Numbered from the stretch's first letter, positions 11,208 through 23,957 are shown. The stretch is 64,000 nt of DNA from Verticillium longisporum (GCA_019188255.1 JAETXT010000015.1:1364001-1428000), one strand, 5' to 3'. Notes: a model not told the origin generated them from the sequence alone. A program made the numbers and translations.

Positions 11208-13521
11208 AGATGCAGAAGCGCAAAGTGAGTAAAGACAAACTCAGCACTCCGCGTTGAGCTCAAGTTCATACTCGCTCTTCATACGGACTTATATGTTCAA
11301 AGAAGAAAGGTTGCACGTAGTGCATACTTTATAATATAATCCAGCAATCGAGAAGCCCAACTCATTCAAGTGCTCGTCTCAACACCAAGCCGACGCTAAC
11401 GTGAATATCGTTTAAACCATTGGGATATTCAACAACACAGTGGTCGTGCAGGGATATTCGTTCTACTGTGGCTGAACAAGTCGCGAGTCCCCGTTGGGCA
11501 TCACGCGACATGGTCAAGAGAGCAATTGAGTTATAGGGTCCAGCTTCTGTGAGTACTACAGAATGAAGATTGTGGTTTATCCTGACGCGTACCAGGGTGA
11601 ACATGGTGTTGGCTTGGTCAAAAGAGACTATGTGAAACACGAATTCGGCGAGGCGACCGTTGAGGCAATGCGACGGGTGAGTTGTTCGTGTTGGTCTTGG
11701 CGCTTTCTAATAGCATGCAAATAAGAGAGGCATTCGATCCTCTTTGCCTCTTGAATTGCGATGAGGTTATAAGGATGCAGAAGCCTGGTGTTAGGGAGGT
11801 TGCCGAATGGTAGATCAAGAGTCACAACTTGTTCAGGATTCATAAGTTGGCAACCTAATTGCTCTGTGTATCGTGCTTATGCACAGGCTGCTACTCTCAC
11901 TACTCAACTCTGAGCTGCAGATTGGAACATCTCTTGGATATAAAAGGCGTGGTTGTGATAACTATAGTCGCCTTTGGAAGACATCGACGGTTTACTTGCC
12001 GCCTCACCGCTATGTCCATATGAAACACTGTCTACCAGCAGGATAGAACAGTCTAGGCCAGAGCTCGCGGCGCTTGATGAGATGGAGCCAAGTCATATTT
12101 GATCTTTCGCGCGAGCGCGCCGTGCTGAGTAACCCCACTGGAGCGGGATGCCTATACCATATGAGTCTCCCTGCGAGGAAGTCTTGCAAGTCGTACCTTA
12201 CAAGTTGTCCCAAGCGCCGGTTTTACACGTGATACGTAATGTCAACACCGCTGGATCCTTCGGTTTGTTGGTCGAGGGTCTAGTCCTCCTCTTACACTCT
12301 TGAGGGTCTTCATGTACGGTATTGTAATAGTAAAGGAACGGAAGCAGGGTATCCTTCATAGAGGGCTGACCCAGTGAGGGGGCAAGCGCGATGAGGCACT
12401 TCATCCAAGAAAGGATGTAAGCCTATGGTGTGAAAAGTATACTTAGAGACCCCTTGAGAGATGGATGACGCTTGACGTGAGACTCTCGTGGCATTGGCCT
12501 ACTACTCAATAAGAAAAGGTGAGAATCTTCAGCCAGTATGAATTGCAATTTGCACCAATAATGATGTAGAGGGCGCGGCACCCTGAATGCAAGGTTCGCG
12601 TCTATACTCTATACATCTGACTCGGTCATGCATTCTAGACGAATGCATCTTGGGATTATCAACGCTGGGTGTCTGGCTTATGATGCTGGCCATGAGTGAT
12701 CCCAACTTGATCATCTCCAAAAAGAAGCGCAGCCTCGAAAACACGTCTGACCGCTTACTGAAACCGAGTGTCATCCCCAGTGGCGGGAAAATTACCAGAC
12801 GAAGCCACCAGTTGCTGAGTCCCCGCCGACGCTTCGGAAACAAGAATTCCACCATTCACATACGACTTGAGATCCATAGGTACATGATGGAGGCTGTTGC
12901 TAGTGACCTAGTAATGCAGCCATCAGATGGGTTCCGTCGCATGCCGACATCTGGGGGCTTGTGGAGCGTTAGCTGAGGTGGGTCGGCAGTGGGGTCGGAG
13001 CTGTCGACACGGCGGTCGGAAGCCCGCAGTGCTACCAACCCGATGCGACGGCCGGGACTCGTTTGGTTTGACGGGTCGTCAGACGTTGCAATGATGGACA
13101 GAGAGAGCAACCCAACAACTCGTCTCGGCGCAGTACATGTCTTGGCTCGACATACATAGTTCAACGAAAGGTCTCTGCCTCCAGGGTTTACTCATCAAAT
13201 TATCCAAATGCCGTCGTATTGTTAGTGGGCATGAATGTTGCCCATCGGAACGATGACCGCTACTAGAACGTGGCGCCCCACTGACTCGACTCCTCCCCCA
13301 GGATCAGCCGACGGTGATCGCCTCCCCACCGAACCAAGGTTTCGACTCCACAAACATCTGACTCGACGTCGGAGGCGACTGACTGGTACGATTCAAGAGT
13401 GACATATGTATAAAGAAGCCATCGATTCCCTGCGATAAGCAATTTGTAGTAGTCTGCAATTCAGTCACTTCAACACCAAGTCCAAGGACCGACGACGCAG
13501 CTGGCAGAAACGATCTTCATC
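11208..13521. other. gene-free stretch
   Basis: No recognisable gene. The missing 5' half of the permease pseudogene should lie at the low end but could not be found. The final 150 bp form the leader of the second transporter. Several CGG/CCG triplets occur around 13.0-13.4 kb but make no clear symmetrical site. Confidence 0.45.
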
Positions 13522-15252
13522 ATGGCCGACATTAAAGACATCGCAACAAAGCCCACCGGCGAAGAAAGAAAAAGTGGTGTCGAGTACGTTGAGGAGGAGC
13601 TTGGGAAGCCGAGTGTGATCAACGAGGATGTCAATCATCCGGACCCTGAGTTGTACATCGAAGCCCTCGCAAGGTACCCCAACGATGAGTCGATCGATCA
13701 GGTGGCCGAGAAAAAGGTCCTCCGCAAGATTGACATGCGAATACTGCCCCTTTTAGGCATATGCTACTTCTTCTACTACGTTGACAAGACCACTCTGTGA
13801 GTAGAGTCCTTTCATCCGGAAATTACATGCACTAACGAGTACAGATCCTATGCAGCCATCTTTGGCCTCAAAGACGATCTCAATCTCAAGGGCGACCAAT
13901 ACTCCTGGCTCTCGAGCAGCTTTTACTTTGGTTGGCTGATCTGGGCAATTCCCTCGAACCTCATCATGCAGCGCTGCCCGCCTGCTTGGTACTTGTCCTT
14001 CAACATCTTCATGTGGGGTGCGTTGCTCATGGCACAAGCTGCAGCTCATAACTTCTGGGGCCTGCTAGCCCTCAGAGTTCTGTCTGGTGCTTTTGAGGCC
14101 ATCGCAGATCCTGCTTTCATGTTGATCACTTCAATGTACTACACCCGCGAGGAACAGCCCTCGCGCATCTCGGCTTGGTATGCATGGAATGGCATTGGTG
14201 TTGCTGGAGGAGGCTTGATCGGTAAGCCACAGCCATCCTTGGTTCATTTTGCAGCTACTGACGACTTAGGCTACGGCATTGGACATATCAAGGGAGCATT
14301 GGAGTCATGGCGCTACGAGTTCCTTGTCGTCGGTGCATTCTGCTCATTCTGGGCTATCATCCTCTGTTTCATGTTGCCGAACTCGCCTCGCACCATCTGG
14401 GGCTTCGACCGCGAAGAGAAACTGATCATGATCGCTCGTATGCGTCGCAATCAGACGGGAATAGAACAACGGATAATCAACTGGGGCCAGATCAAGGAGG
14501 CATACTGCGATTACAAGACCTGGCTCTTCACTCTGCTCGGCTTCGTTGCCAACGTTCCCAATGGAGGCATTTCCAACTTCTCCACGCTGGTGATCAAGGG
14601 CCTTGGATTCGACACTCTCGAGACCGCTTTGCTCGGCATTCCTCAGGGTGCTCTGGTGGTCGTCTGGATTGGCCTGGGTGCTCTCGCCAACAGATATATG
14701 CCCCACAACAGTCGCACTTTGGTTTGCGCAATCTTCATGATTCCGACTATTGCTGGATCTCTCGGCTTCCTTCTTGCCCCCAAAGACGCCTACGTTGGAC
14801 GGCTTGTCTGCTTGTATGTGGGAGTGGCTCTGACTTTGTAGGCTCAAAGCTAACAATCATTTCCTAGCTACCTCACCGGCTCGTACCAGGCATCATTCGT
14901 CATTTCTCTTTCTCTGATCACCTCCAACACGGGCGGTCAGTCGAAGAAGATGATTGTTTCAGGCATGATCTGGTTCGGCGCCTGCATCGGCAACATTGTC
15001 AGCCCATTCTTCTACCTCACTAAACAGGCCCCGAAGTACCAGCTCGGCATCGGCTCCATCCTCGTGGCGAACTGCATTGAGCTCGCTCTCTTCTTCGTGT
15101 TCCGCTATGCCTTCAAGTGGGAGAACAAGAGAAAGGAGGAGAAGCGTGCCGCCATGCGCGCCAACGGCAGCTTTATGGCCGATGAGCTCAACGTCACTGC
15201 CTTTACAGATATGACGGATAAGGAGAACCCTAACTTTGAATACGTCTACTAG
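13522..15252 (+). CDS. MFS transporter, Dal5/Tna1 type
   Basis: Second anion:cation-symporter-type MFS permease. Exons are 13522-13796, 13845-14221, 14270-14813 and 14868-15252; phases close to 526 residues. The N-terminal 80 residues are hydrophilic and cytosolic, followed by RKIDMRILPLLGICYFFYYVDKTTLSYAA, the usual start of the first membrane segment with its DKTTL/DRTNL-like motif. YYTREEQPSRISAWYA matches the family's middle-loop signature and YLTGSYQASF the later conserved segment. For intron 3, a donor 31 bases downstream (inside ACTTTGTAGG) is also in frame; the earlier GTATGT donor gives the more typical protein. The gene runs head to tail with a dehydrogenase 635 bp downstream, which suggests a small uptake-and-oxidation pair. 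Substrate unknown. Confidence 0.88.
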
Positions 15253-15887
15253 ACAGCTGAGCGCAGCTTCGACAGCGCAGCGCCATAGGTATCCCGAGGA
15301 ACGACCTTGTTTCTGCTAGGGCTCAAACCAACGAGTATTCATTCAAGTCAAAGTCACTGCTAGAAACAATCGATTCTTCATTCAAATTCGCCTGTGAAAT
15401 CAATTGGGTTGGTCGAGGTTGCCATTTGTGACGCGATCGAGGCACTGCATCTTTGTTGTCGCTTTAAGAACGGTACTCGTCGTGATGCGGCTCTAGCTGG
15501 TTATCATTGAACTCACTCGCCACGAACTTGGAAACACTCGGCGTATCCCCAGTCATCGGCTCCAGTCCAACGTGTTGCACTCGCGGAAAACTATTGTAGT
15601 GCTAAGACTTAAGGCAATATATTATATACCTCTAGTAAAGGGCCGCGTTTTTAATATAGGGGGTTCAACATGTCGGGCGACATTACCCGACATGACAATT
15701 TTTAGCGTTGGCCGGAACCCGGGTGTCGTTTCGCGGCATTCCGACGAAGTCCGAACCCCGCCTCGGATGCGCAAAGCATGCGGCGCATGCCCCATAAGTA
15801 CCTGTACTGAATCGATCGCATTCAATCCATAGAATTGACAGCCCATGCTCGCCTTCTGTATCCTGCACCAGCGCTTCACTCACCATT
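15253..15887. promoter_or_regulatory. intergenic region with CGG/CCG palindromes
   Basis: Between the transporter and the dehydrogenase. At 15670-15693 two 8-bp perfect inverted arms, ATGTCGGG and CCCGACAT, flank an 8-bp spacer. This makes a CGG-N10-CCG arrangement about 195 bp before the dehydrogenase start. A second symmetrical pair, CGG-CATT-CCG, lies at 15734-15743. Binuclear zinc-cluster regulators of fungi typically bind inverted CGG triplets, so these are plausible operator sites; which factor binds is unknown. Confidence 0.45.
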
Positions 15888-16699
15888 ATGTCCACCATTA
15901 AAGGCAAAGCTTTCGCCATTACAGGCGCAGCATCAGGAATTGGCCGCGCCACGGCAACCCAGCTCGCGTCTCTCGGCGCTCGGCTGTCCCTCGCCGACGC
16001 CAATGCATCGCTTCTTGAAGAGGTCAGAGCTGAACTGGCAGAAGTCGCCGGCCCAGAGAACATTCACTCGAAACAGGTCGACGTGCGAGACCGGGCAGCC
16101 GTTGAAGGTTGGATCCACGAAGCTGCTGATGAGTTCGGCCAGCTGGATGGCGCAGCAAATCTGGCAGGCGTCATTGGAAAGCAGCAGAACATTGCTTCCA
16201 TTGCGGAAATCGATGACGACGACTGGGATTTTGTTATGGGAGTTAACATCAAGGGCGTATTGAATTCGTTGCGGGCACAGATCCCAGCATTGAAAGACGG
16301 CGCCTCTGTGGTCAATGCTGCATCGATGGCAGGAATCATCGGCTTGCCGAACAGCCCTGCCTATGTCACAAGCAAGCATGGTGTTGTGGGTTTGACGAAG
16401 ACGGCCGCGAAGGAGCTCGGGTCGAGACACGTGCGGGTCAATGCAGTTGCTCCGTGAGTGATAACGCGTTGTGTCCAGATGTGAAAGAGTCACTGACAGT
16501 AAGCAGCGGCCCCATTGAGACACCTCTCTTGGAGACATCGATTCAACGTCGGGGTGAGAAGCCGACATCTTATTCTATGGCTTTGCCAAGACAGGGCCAA
16601 CCGAACGAGGTCGCCGCACTGATTGTATTCTTGCTGGGAGACGAGAGCAAGTTCATCACAGGTTCAGTGTACCAGATTGATGGCGGCTTGGTGTGTTAG
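15888..16699 (+). CDS. classical short-chain dehydrogenase/reductase
   Basis: NAD(P)-dependent oxidoreductase with a Rossmann fold, probably cytosolic. Exons are 15888-16453 and 16507-16699, giving 252 residues, standard for classical SDRs. The cofactor motif TGAASGIG spans residues 12-19, NLAG (a variant of NNAG) 91-94, the catalytic Ser is 146, and Tyr159-x3-Lys163 lies in YVTSK. The C-terminus PGPIETPL, then FITGSVYQIDGG, is typical of this class. An Asp after the second beta strand (SLADAN, near residue 37) favours NAD over NADP. The intron falls inside NAVAP-GPIETP with correct phase. Its position just downstream of an anion transporter suggests they handle the same compound, but this is inference. 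Confidence 0.9.
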
Positions 16700-19600
16700 A
16701 CGGATGCCATGAGAAAAGTCGTCAAATATCCTCCATTGGTCGTCAATTGAGAACCGTGATTGCGAACAGGTGTTGCGTTGGTTCTGTGAGTGCGGGTTGA
16801 CCCGTAAAACACTACAGGAGGCACTTGGCTCCAGTGGAAGTAAGTTCTGAATGGAATTTTCTGCTGGATAAACTCAAGAGGAGCTTCAAAGTCGTTTCGA
16901 CTGTGGCATGAAAAGTTACGACTTTTCTGTCACTGCGAATGAGCATTCGAGTGGACATGAAAGCTAGGGTAACCCGATGAATGTGTCATGATATATCGTA
17001 GCTATTGTCATCCTGCTGTTGACGATTACATATACCTTGAGCGCGTCAAGGCGGCGAGGTATCGTACTGCGAGAGCGTGAGGGCGGGTCAGCCCATAACA
17101 CAAAGAAAGGTTCAAGCCACTTTCTTCAACGGTGAACAGAGCACCTTATATGTTGCACTGGGTCTTCTGCGTCTGCACACGTGCAGAACAGCGCATATGG
17201 GGAATCGAAGAAAATGGGGCACCAAGCATGATATACGCCCGCAAAGCCCTATGGACCAGCGGGCAAGTGCCAGATCTCCGGCAGACGAGGACCGCAAGCC
17301 TTCGCCAAGAGGGGTTTGGGAGGGGGCGAGCGCCCGCAAGGAAGCAGGAACAGAAGTCTGCCGAACTTGATCCAGGTCGAAAGATGGTGCTAGTCTAGAG
17401 GATGGGAGCTTTAGGACTGTTATGAGATCCGGCAGTTGACACCTTGCGGGCGCAGAGAAGCAGGGACGCAAGCGCGTGCAATGTGGTATCGATCGCGGAG
17501 CTGCATGGTGGACGATCACCCGGCTTCGAGGTGGCATGCACCCAGAAAAAGGAATGAAACGACTCGATCTAGATGGTGAATCTGACACTTGAGCTTTTAC
17601 GATGATGAAGGTTGATGGCCTGCTCCTCGTAGATCAACTTGTGAATAAGACGGGGGATCGGTTTGACCCTGAGCGAGCAGTGTCTGCAACGCCTTCGGCT
17701 TGGTGGTGCCGCGCTCAAGTGCAGCGGCAAAGAGTGCGTTTTGCCTATCTTCAGGGTCATGCTTGCCGGCCACTAGGATTGTCTCTCTCAGGTAACTATT
17801 AGGGTCAGACCTCTCCTCCGGTATCAGGACCGAAGCTGATCAAAGACGCGCTGAGGGAGGTTGACGGTGGGATGGCGGCTGGGCGCTTGGCGGTTGGAAA
17901 TGTTAGCAAGCGCAAACACTAATGGAACATCGTTGATAACGCAGACTGGTCAGAAAGGCACTCGTCCGGAACCTGAATGCCGGAACCGTGAATAGTATTC
18001 GCATTGCAGTCTACTTTGTGTTTGTTTGGCCCAGAATCCGCTGCATTTGGCGTGTCGTTGGCGTCTCCAGGTAGGCTCGAGGTGGATGGTCGACGTCAAG
18101 AAGGTCTCGCAGGGATTCCCTTATCTCGCCAAGAACGTGCTGCAGCCATCGACCCACTTTGCCGAGAGATAAGAGAGCTCCCAATCAGACGTCATCCTTA
18201 CCGAACAAGCCCCAAGATTCAGACCTCCTCTCCTCTCCATGATGACGAGGATTCCTTCAATGAGGACTTCAGGCCTGTTGGAAAGTACGATTATTTGGAT
18301 TGCAAGGAGAATACCTCAGTCCAAGTCATCTTCATTTGGCGGTCCGACCATAACGAGAGGCAGGCCAGAGATGTCTCGGGCTGGTCAAAGCACGTCTTTG
18401 GACGTTACTGTCGTGCTGCTGCATGGTTGACCACCCTAATTAATACCTGCACTCGCTCATTCGCTCAATACCCTGACAGGGTGTATGGCCGTAGGGGAAT
18501 AAGGTGCTGGCGCAGATGACAGGCAGGGGTGGAGGATGGATGAACGAACCCCTTCTTTCGAGGTTGGAGCTTTGACTCGTTGGTTCCGACGGCATGGAAG
18601 CTCTGGCAGATAAGCAGGAAGGATCAAGAACGAGGTCGCCTCAGGCCAACTCGTCAGGACTGCTATTTCATTCGGCGACCGAGATCTCCTGTGGTGGTAG
18701 GATGGCCCTGGACCTGGGTTCTGCCTGACCATGTCTTTCACTTTTGGGATTGCCAGTACCACGCGATGCTCTCCGTACACAAGTGCCGCGATCGAGTCTA
18801 CCTACCCTCTAAGTTGCATGGTGCCTTGGCGATACCGACAGTGGTGCAGCGAGCGGAGGGATCATGGCAGGCGGTCAGCAATTGAGGAATTAAATTTCAT
18901 CGACACAAAGCATGTCCTTGGCGAGAATACCCCGGTCGCAATGGCACGATGTTCGGTTGGTTGACGCCAGTGATGGAGGACGCATCGGTTGGTAGGTAGG
19001 TACATGTAGTTCTGTCGATGTGTGGTACATGAAGGTTCGGCAAGGTGGGTGCATTCACCGAGGCACCAGCCACATGCTCTGTGGGGGTCAATGCCTAACG
19101 TCCGACCTTGGTGAGGTGAGCAGTCACAGAAGCACGTTGAATTAGCCAGCCGCGCAGTGCGAAGCGGTTGGTTTCTTCTTTTTCAATTGATATTGTCAGA
19201 CAGTCCTGCAGGTGCCTCATTGTGCCCTTCAACGTCCGATGAACTAACTGGTCAATGCAACAGGCCTTCGTACCTGATACCCTGGCACTAGCCACTCCAG
19301 CACGTCCACACGCCAAGCACGTGCCCCCCCATGTTCCCCGGCGCGAGCCATGTCCTTATCAGTTCCACATCCATGTCCCCATGTCCAAAGTGGCCATCCG
19401 CCTTCTGTCGCCCGATGTGGCGTGGCACGACTCGTCTTCCCTTCCCACATGAACACCAACCCGTCCAAGCTTCGACGCACCAAGGCTACCTTGTCTCATA
19501 TTCTACCTCTATGTTGCAGGATGTGCCTCCAGAAGCAGACACACGGCGTTCCTAGCTTGCTCCGATCACTGTCCCGACATCTTGGCACCGCGCTCTGCAC

Positions 19601-20122
19601 CACTGTGATGCCACCGCGCGTCGACACCATTGTTCCGGGGAAACAACCCTCCCTGGTGTGATTCTCTCTCTGGTGTCATTCCCTGTTCGCTCGCCGATCC
19701 ACTCCGTCTTGTTGCTATCGTGAGGGATCCCCATGCTCCCAAGCCGCCATCCCATGCCCAGACCGACCCGGCTCGCTCAGTTATCGACCCTCCATTGATA
19801 CGGACAGGGGTTCGCTTCCCGTCTGTCCACCTACCTTGCGGTACTTGCCTCGCTATCAAAAGTCTTGTCTGTCATTTCTCAGTGCAGGAAGGATCGCGCC
19901 TTGCAGCGAGAATGGAGATCACGCCTTGGTCTGTAGGTTCTTATTTAGGCTGCCTTTACCCCCGGCCTCTGTGTGACTGCAATCTGTTCTCTCATCTCGT
20001 GTCAGCTGTTGTTCGACAATCCTCTGTCGCTCTTCCTTCACGAGTGCTCTTGAAGAATTCAGGACGAGGCCTTCTGGTACCAAAACAATACTAAAAGTAT
20101 CGACAACCATTCCCTGCCGCCA
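16700..20122. other. 3.4 kb gene-free stretch
   Basis: No protein-coding gene recognised. Scattered open frames up to about 170 codons lack domain similarity or splice logic. The last 700 bp are pyrimidine-rich and form the promoter and leader of the ammonium transporter, with GATA-factor sites listed separately. Confidence 0.45.
19715..19858. promoter_or_regulatory. three HGATAR sites upstream of the ammonium transporter
   Basis: On the reverse strand CTATCG (19715-19720), TTATCG (19781-19786) and CTATCA (19853-19858) each match HGATAR, the core recognised by AreA/Nit2 GATA factors that switch on nitrogen-scavenging genes. They lie 265-408 bp before the start codon. Clustered sites ahead of a Mep-type gene fit nitrogen-starvation control; the short motif also occurs by chance. 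Confidence 0.5.
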
Positions 20123-21745
20123 ATGTCTGCTGGCCTCTACACCGAGGCCTACAACGGCACTGAGGGGGCGGCCGACGATGGCACCTCAGCTGGCGTTGCC
20201 AACATGAACGTCTGGTACGAGGTGAGCAGATGACAACCCACGTTCTGCAGACATGGCGTCGTGCTGACTGTTCTCTTCCTCTATAGTCTGGTGACATTGC
20301 TTGGATGTGCACCTCCTCCGCCCTCGTTCTGCTCATGATCCCCGGTGTCGGCTTTTTCTATGCCGGTCTCGCTCGGCGAAAGTCGGCTCTCTCACTCATG
20401 CTCATGATCATGCTCGCGCATAGCGTCGCGACAGTACAATGGTTCTTTTGGGGCTATTCCTTGACCTTCTCGCAAACGGGCAACGCTTTCCTAGGCAACA
20501 TGGACTATATCGGTTTCCGTAATGTTGTCGCCCAGCCAGTTGGCGCCATCCCAGAGATCATGTTTGCCATCTACCAAGGTCTCTTTGCTGCCATTACGTG
20601 AGACTCTCTCTGGCGCCGTCTTGCAATCTTCTTTCTAACAGGCCGCAGTCCCGCCATTGCCATCGGTGCCATCGCCGACCGCGGTCGCATCCTTCCCGCC
20701 ATGGTATTCGTCTTCATCTGGGCCACTGTTGTGTACGACCCCATCGCCTACTGGACATGGAACGCCAACGGCTGGCTCCTCGAGCTCGGCTCTCTCGACT
20801 TCGCCGGTGGCACTCCTGTCCACATCAACTCTGGTGTCGCAGCCGTGGCCTACTCCCTCATGCTCGGAAAGCGATCTGGCTACGACCGCCTCCACGGCCT
20901 CCCCTACAGGCCCCACAACGTCACGAATGTCCTGCTCGGCACCGTCTTCCTCTGGGTGGGCTGGTTTGGCTTCAACGGTGGCTCGACCCTCGCCTCGAAC
21001 ATTCGCACGCCTGTCGTCCTCTTCGTCACCAACCTGGCCGCCTGCATCTCCGGCCTGACCTGGGTCCTACTCGACTACCGCCTGGAGAAGAAGTGGTCCA
21101 CCATTGGCTTCTGCTCTGGTGCCATCTCTGGCCTCGTCGTCATCACCCCTGCCGCAGGCTACGTTCCCATCTGGTCCGTCCCCGTCTTTGGCATTGTGGG
21201 TGGTGCTGCGTGCAACTTTGCCACCAAGCTCAAGTTCCTCGTTGGCATCGACGAGGCCCTCGACGTTTTCGCCGTCCACGGTGCCGGTGGTATTGTCGGC
21301 AACCTGCTGACCGGCATCTTCGCTGCGTAAGTTTCCCTCACCTCCGAGCCTTCCTCTGGGATCTCCCTGCTAACCCATACCTAGTGACTACATGGCCGCT
21401 CTCGACGGCGCGACCGAGATTGACGGCGGCTGGATCCAGCAGAACTACGTCCAGTTTGGCTACCAGCTCGCTGGCACCGTCGCCGGCATTGCCTGGTGTT
21501 TCGTCATGACCTGCCTCATCTGCTTCGTCTTGAACCTCATCCCCGGCCTCAGCCTTCGCGTGAACATTGATGAGGAGGAGCTTGGTCTTGATGATGTGCA
21601 GTGCGGCGAGTTCGCCTACGACTACGTCGAGGTCACGCGCCACGTGTCCGACATCCTGACGGGCCAGGACCCTCATGCTGGTCTCGCGGGTACCTCGGCC
21701 CACAGCTCCGAGCCTGAGAAGGCTGCGCCTGCTGCTGCTGCTTGA
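20123..21745 (+). CDS. ammonium transporter, Mep/Amt family
   Basis: Plasma-membrane ammonium permease of the Mep/Amt/Rh family. Exons are 20123-20221, 20287-20597, 20649-21326 and 21385-21745, giving 482 residues; all phases close. Eleven or so membrane segments are apparent. The twin pore histidines appear as His195 in HINSG and His347 in AVHGAGGIVGN. The segment MIPGVGFFYAGLARRKSAL near residue 50 is the strongly conserved family start. The hydrophilic C-tail (about 70 residues, with DDVQCGEFAYDYVE) matches the regulatory tail of fungal Mep proteins. For intron 2 an acceptor 7 bases earlier exists, but only 20648 keeps the frame. The extracellular N-terminus carries an N-glycosylation sequon, NGT. 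It corresponds to MepA/MeaA-type genes, but I do not assign which paralogue. Confidence 0.93.
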
Positions 21746-22883
21746 AATTAGCCGTGTGGCGAGGAGGACTGCTACGGCATGTCAACAAGGGTGTCGAGGA
21801 GGGAAGAGGAGATCATCACCAGCACTAAATTCATACTTCACTCTCATTTCAATACCACAACATTCCTCTTTTAAAATGTTTCTCAAAATGATTGGCTGTC
21901 TAGACATACCTTAGACCGCTTCTTAATAGTCCGGACAACCTGCATTAATCAACGAATCGGCAATCTTGCCACCATCCTGGCTGGTGAGTAGATCCTTCCG
22001 CCACTTGAACAGTCTGCAACGCCGTCAGCCCGCATACGAGCATTTCTACACATCGACATTCGCCCCAAGGAGCTCTTGCAGCCAGCGAGTGTCCTCCGTA
22101 CAAGCAACCTCATAAAGAGGCCATCTTTGAATTCTGGCAACTCTGCTTGCACCCGCTCTCTGATTTCGATACCAATCGATCAAGGTGCGAAATGACGGAC
22201 AAGAAGACGGAGTATCTCGAAGCTGTCGTTCTCGATGGAAAGCCTTAGCAAGGTTCCGCTGCCATGCCAGCGGAGTTCCAGAACTGATCGGCAGCGGGAC
22301 GCTCTATCCCATTGGTCCGGTTAGTAATTCTGTTGGCCCAGTACTGTCACGACGCCAGGAGTCCAGTTCGCCTCCACAGCGATCACCAACGACGAACGCC
22401 CCCCACGGTGGCTGCGAGCATGCTTTTGAGCTCCTGCCAGTCATCATGCGTATCGCTGGCTCCCGGCTGCGCAAACCCCTATCAGGTGCGCAATCGACTT
22501 CGCGTTCTTGGTCGTAGTCATCAAGTTTCGTGTGGTCTTCTTCCCACAAGGACGTTGCCTTTGGTATGCATGCTCCAAAGGATACGAGGGAAAAAACAAT
22601 TAAACAGGTTTGCTGAGACGTACACACGTAGACCTGGTGGCCGTCCACAATCGTTCTGAGATAACTCGACCACCTCCATGCACTGTTAACTTTCTTAACG
22701 TCATGGAGTAAGCTAGGAGTTAACAATAATTGAGAGGCATTCACTTTAGCCCAGAATGTGAAGGATAACTTGAACACCAATGCGTACAGCCATACAGCGG
22801 TAGAGTCAGAAACGCTTTTCTTACAACAGGTATGGATTCAAAAAAGCATGCGAAGAAGACTACCAGACCCGGCAGCTCGGCTA
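21746..22883. other. intergenic region between convergent genes
   Basis: This 1.1 kb stretch separates the 3' ends of the ammonium transporter and the glucanase. Nothing recognisable was seen. Confidence 0.5.
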
Positions 22884-23957
22884 TTACTGCCAAAGTGTGA
22901 CTGACAAGCCGATGAAAGCCATGCTCACAGCAAGCAGAACCTCACCACCACGAGACGAAGCCGCTCCAGAGCCCACGTTCACAGGGGCGGGAGCACCACT
23001 GTCAGCGGCACAAGTCAAATTGAACCTGGCGGTTGTTTTGAGGTTGTCTGTGATCCCAAACTTCTCCGTAATCGCCGGATTGGAATCCCTGATGTTATAC
23101 CACCAAGTGTTCACTCTTCCGAACAGCCTGTCACATCCGATGAGCTGCCAGTATTGTGCCGCATTCGAAACACTGGCAATAGCCTCCCCAGTGGTAGGAC
23201 CAGACACAGGGTACCCAGTCTCGGTGACCCAGACAGGTTTGTTGCCTGCGAAGGTGAAAGTCTGGTTGTATATGTCGTCGAAAACAGCTGTTGTGTTGCT
23301 GAATGCGTTTCCTCTGTCGGCCTCGTAATAGGTGTACACGTCGGTTCCAATCCAATCAACTTCGTCAATGACGTCTGTGTTGCTGCTGTTGGCCCATGCG
23401 CTCCACGAGTCCACATGACCGATGGGCTTATTTCCCAAGATCGTTCCATTGATGGCGGAGCGGACTTCGCGAATGAAGCGCACAATGGTGTCGGGGCCCT
23501 GTCCCAACCCAGCATTGTTGGCGACGCCGCTTTCGGAAAGACGGTACATGTCCTCGCTTCCAACGGAGATAGCCAGCACAAGGTCGGCAAATCGCTGGCC
23601 GTATTGTTCAATGGCGCTGTTCATGGCAGCAATCTCTTGGTCGATCGAGTTGGTGCCGGAACACCAAATTCCAAGAAGCATCGTAGTGTTGGTGTTAAGC
23701 GCCGCTTGAAAAGCCGAGATGGGGGTGTTCGTGGTTCCCGCTTGAATCATGGTGTACAGGCGCACGCTGTTGAAAAGCCCAGGGGAGCCGCGGAGTCCTT
23801 GAGCCGTCTTGAACTCATTTTCAAAGTCGGACTCAACTTTCGCTTTCGAATCAGCTTTCGTGGCTCCAGAGTTAAACCCCAAGACACCTTGAGGTAACTC
23901 CTGGCCCACGACGCTGAGGGCCAGGAAGGACAATAACGAGAGACTAGTGAAATACAT
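22884..23957 (-). CDS. GPI-type GH17 endo-1,3-beta-glucanase
   Basis: Cell-wall glycoside hydrolase of family 17, acting on beta-1,3-glucan in wall remodelling. It is a single exon of 357 residues. An upstream in-frame ATG at 24128 would add 57 residues with no secretory character. The start at 23957 was chosen because it opens directly into a signal peptide cleaved near residue 18. The proton-donor region reads AISVGSED (Glu135) and the nucleophile region WVTETGYP (Glu246), both typical of the family. Several N-glycosylation sequons are present. The C-terminus has a small-residue stretch (GSGAASS), a short spacer and about 15 hydrophobic residues ending the protein, as in GPI-anchor signals. 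It resembles EglC-type enzymes. Confidence 0.9.
   Translation of the reverse strand: MYFTSLSLLSFLALSVVGQELPQGVLGFNSGATKADSKAKVESDFENEFKTAQGLRGSPGLFNSVRLYTMIQAGTTNTPISAFQAALNTNTTMLLGIWCSGTNSIDQEIAAMNSAIEQYGQRFADLVLAISVGSEDMYRLSESGVANNAGLGQGPDTIVRFIREVRSAINGTILGNKPIGHVDSWSAWANSSNTDVIDEVDWIGTDVYTYYEADRGNAFSNTTAVFDDIYNQTFTFAGNKPVWVTETGYPVSGPTTGEAIASVSNAAQYWQLIGCDRLFGRVNTWWYNIRDSNPAITEKFGITDNLKTTARFNLTCAADSGAPAPVNVGSGAASSRGGEVLLAVSMAFIGLSVTLWQ

Noticed and set aside
12587..12976. 129-codon plus-strand frame in the 11.2-13.5 kb gap
   Set aside because: No start context, domain or splice partner; overlaps equally long minus-strand frames.
17112..18519. 158- and 171-codon frames in the 16.7-20.1 kb gap
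   Set aside because: Compositionally like random frames of GC-balanced DNA; nothing recognisable.
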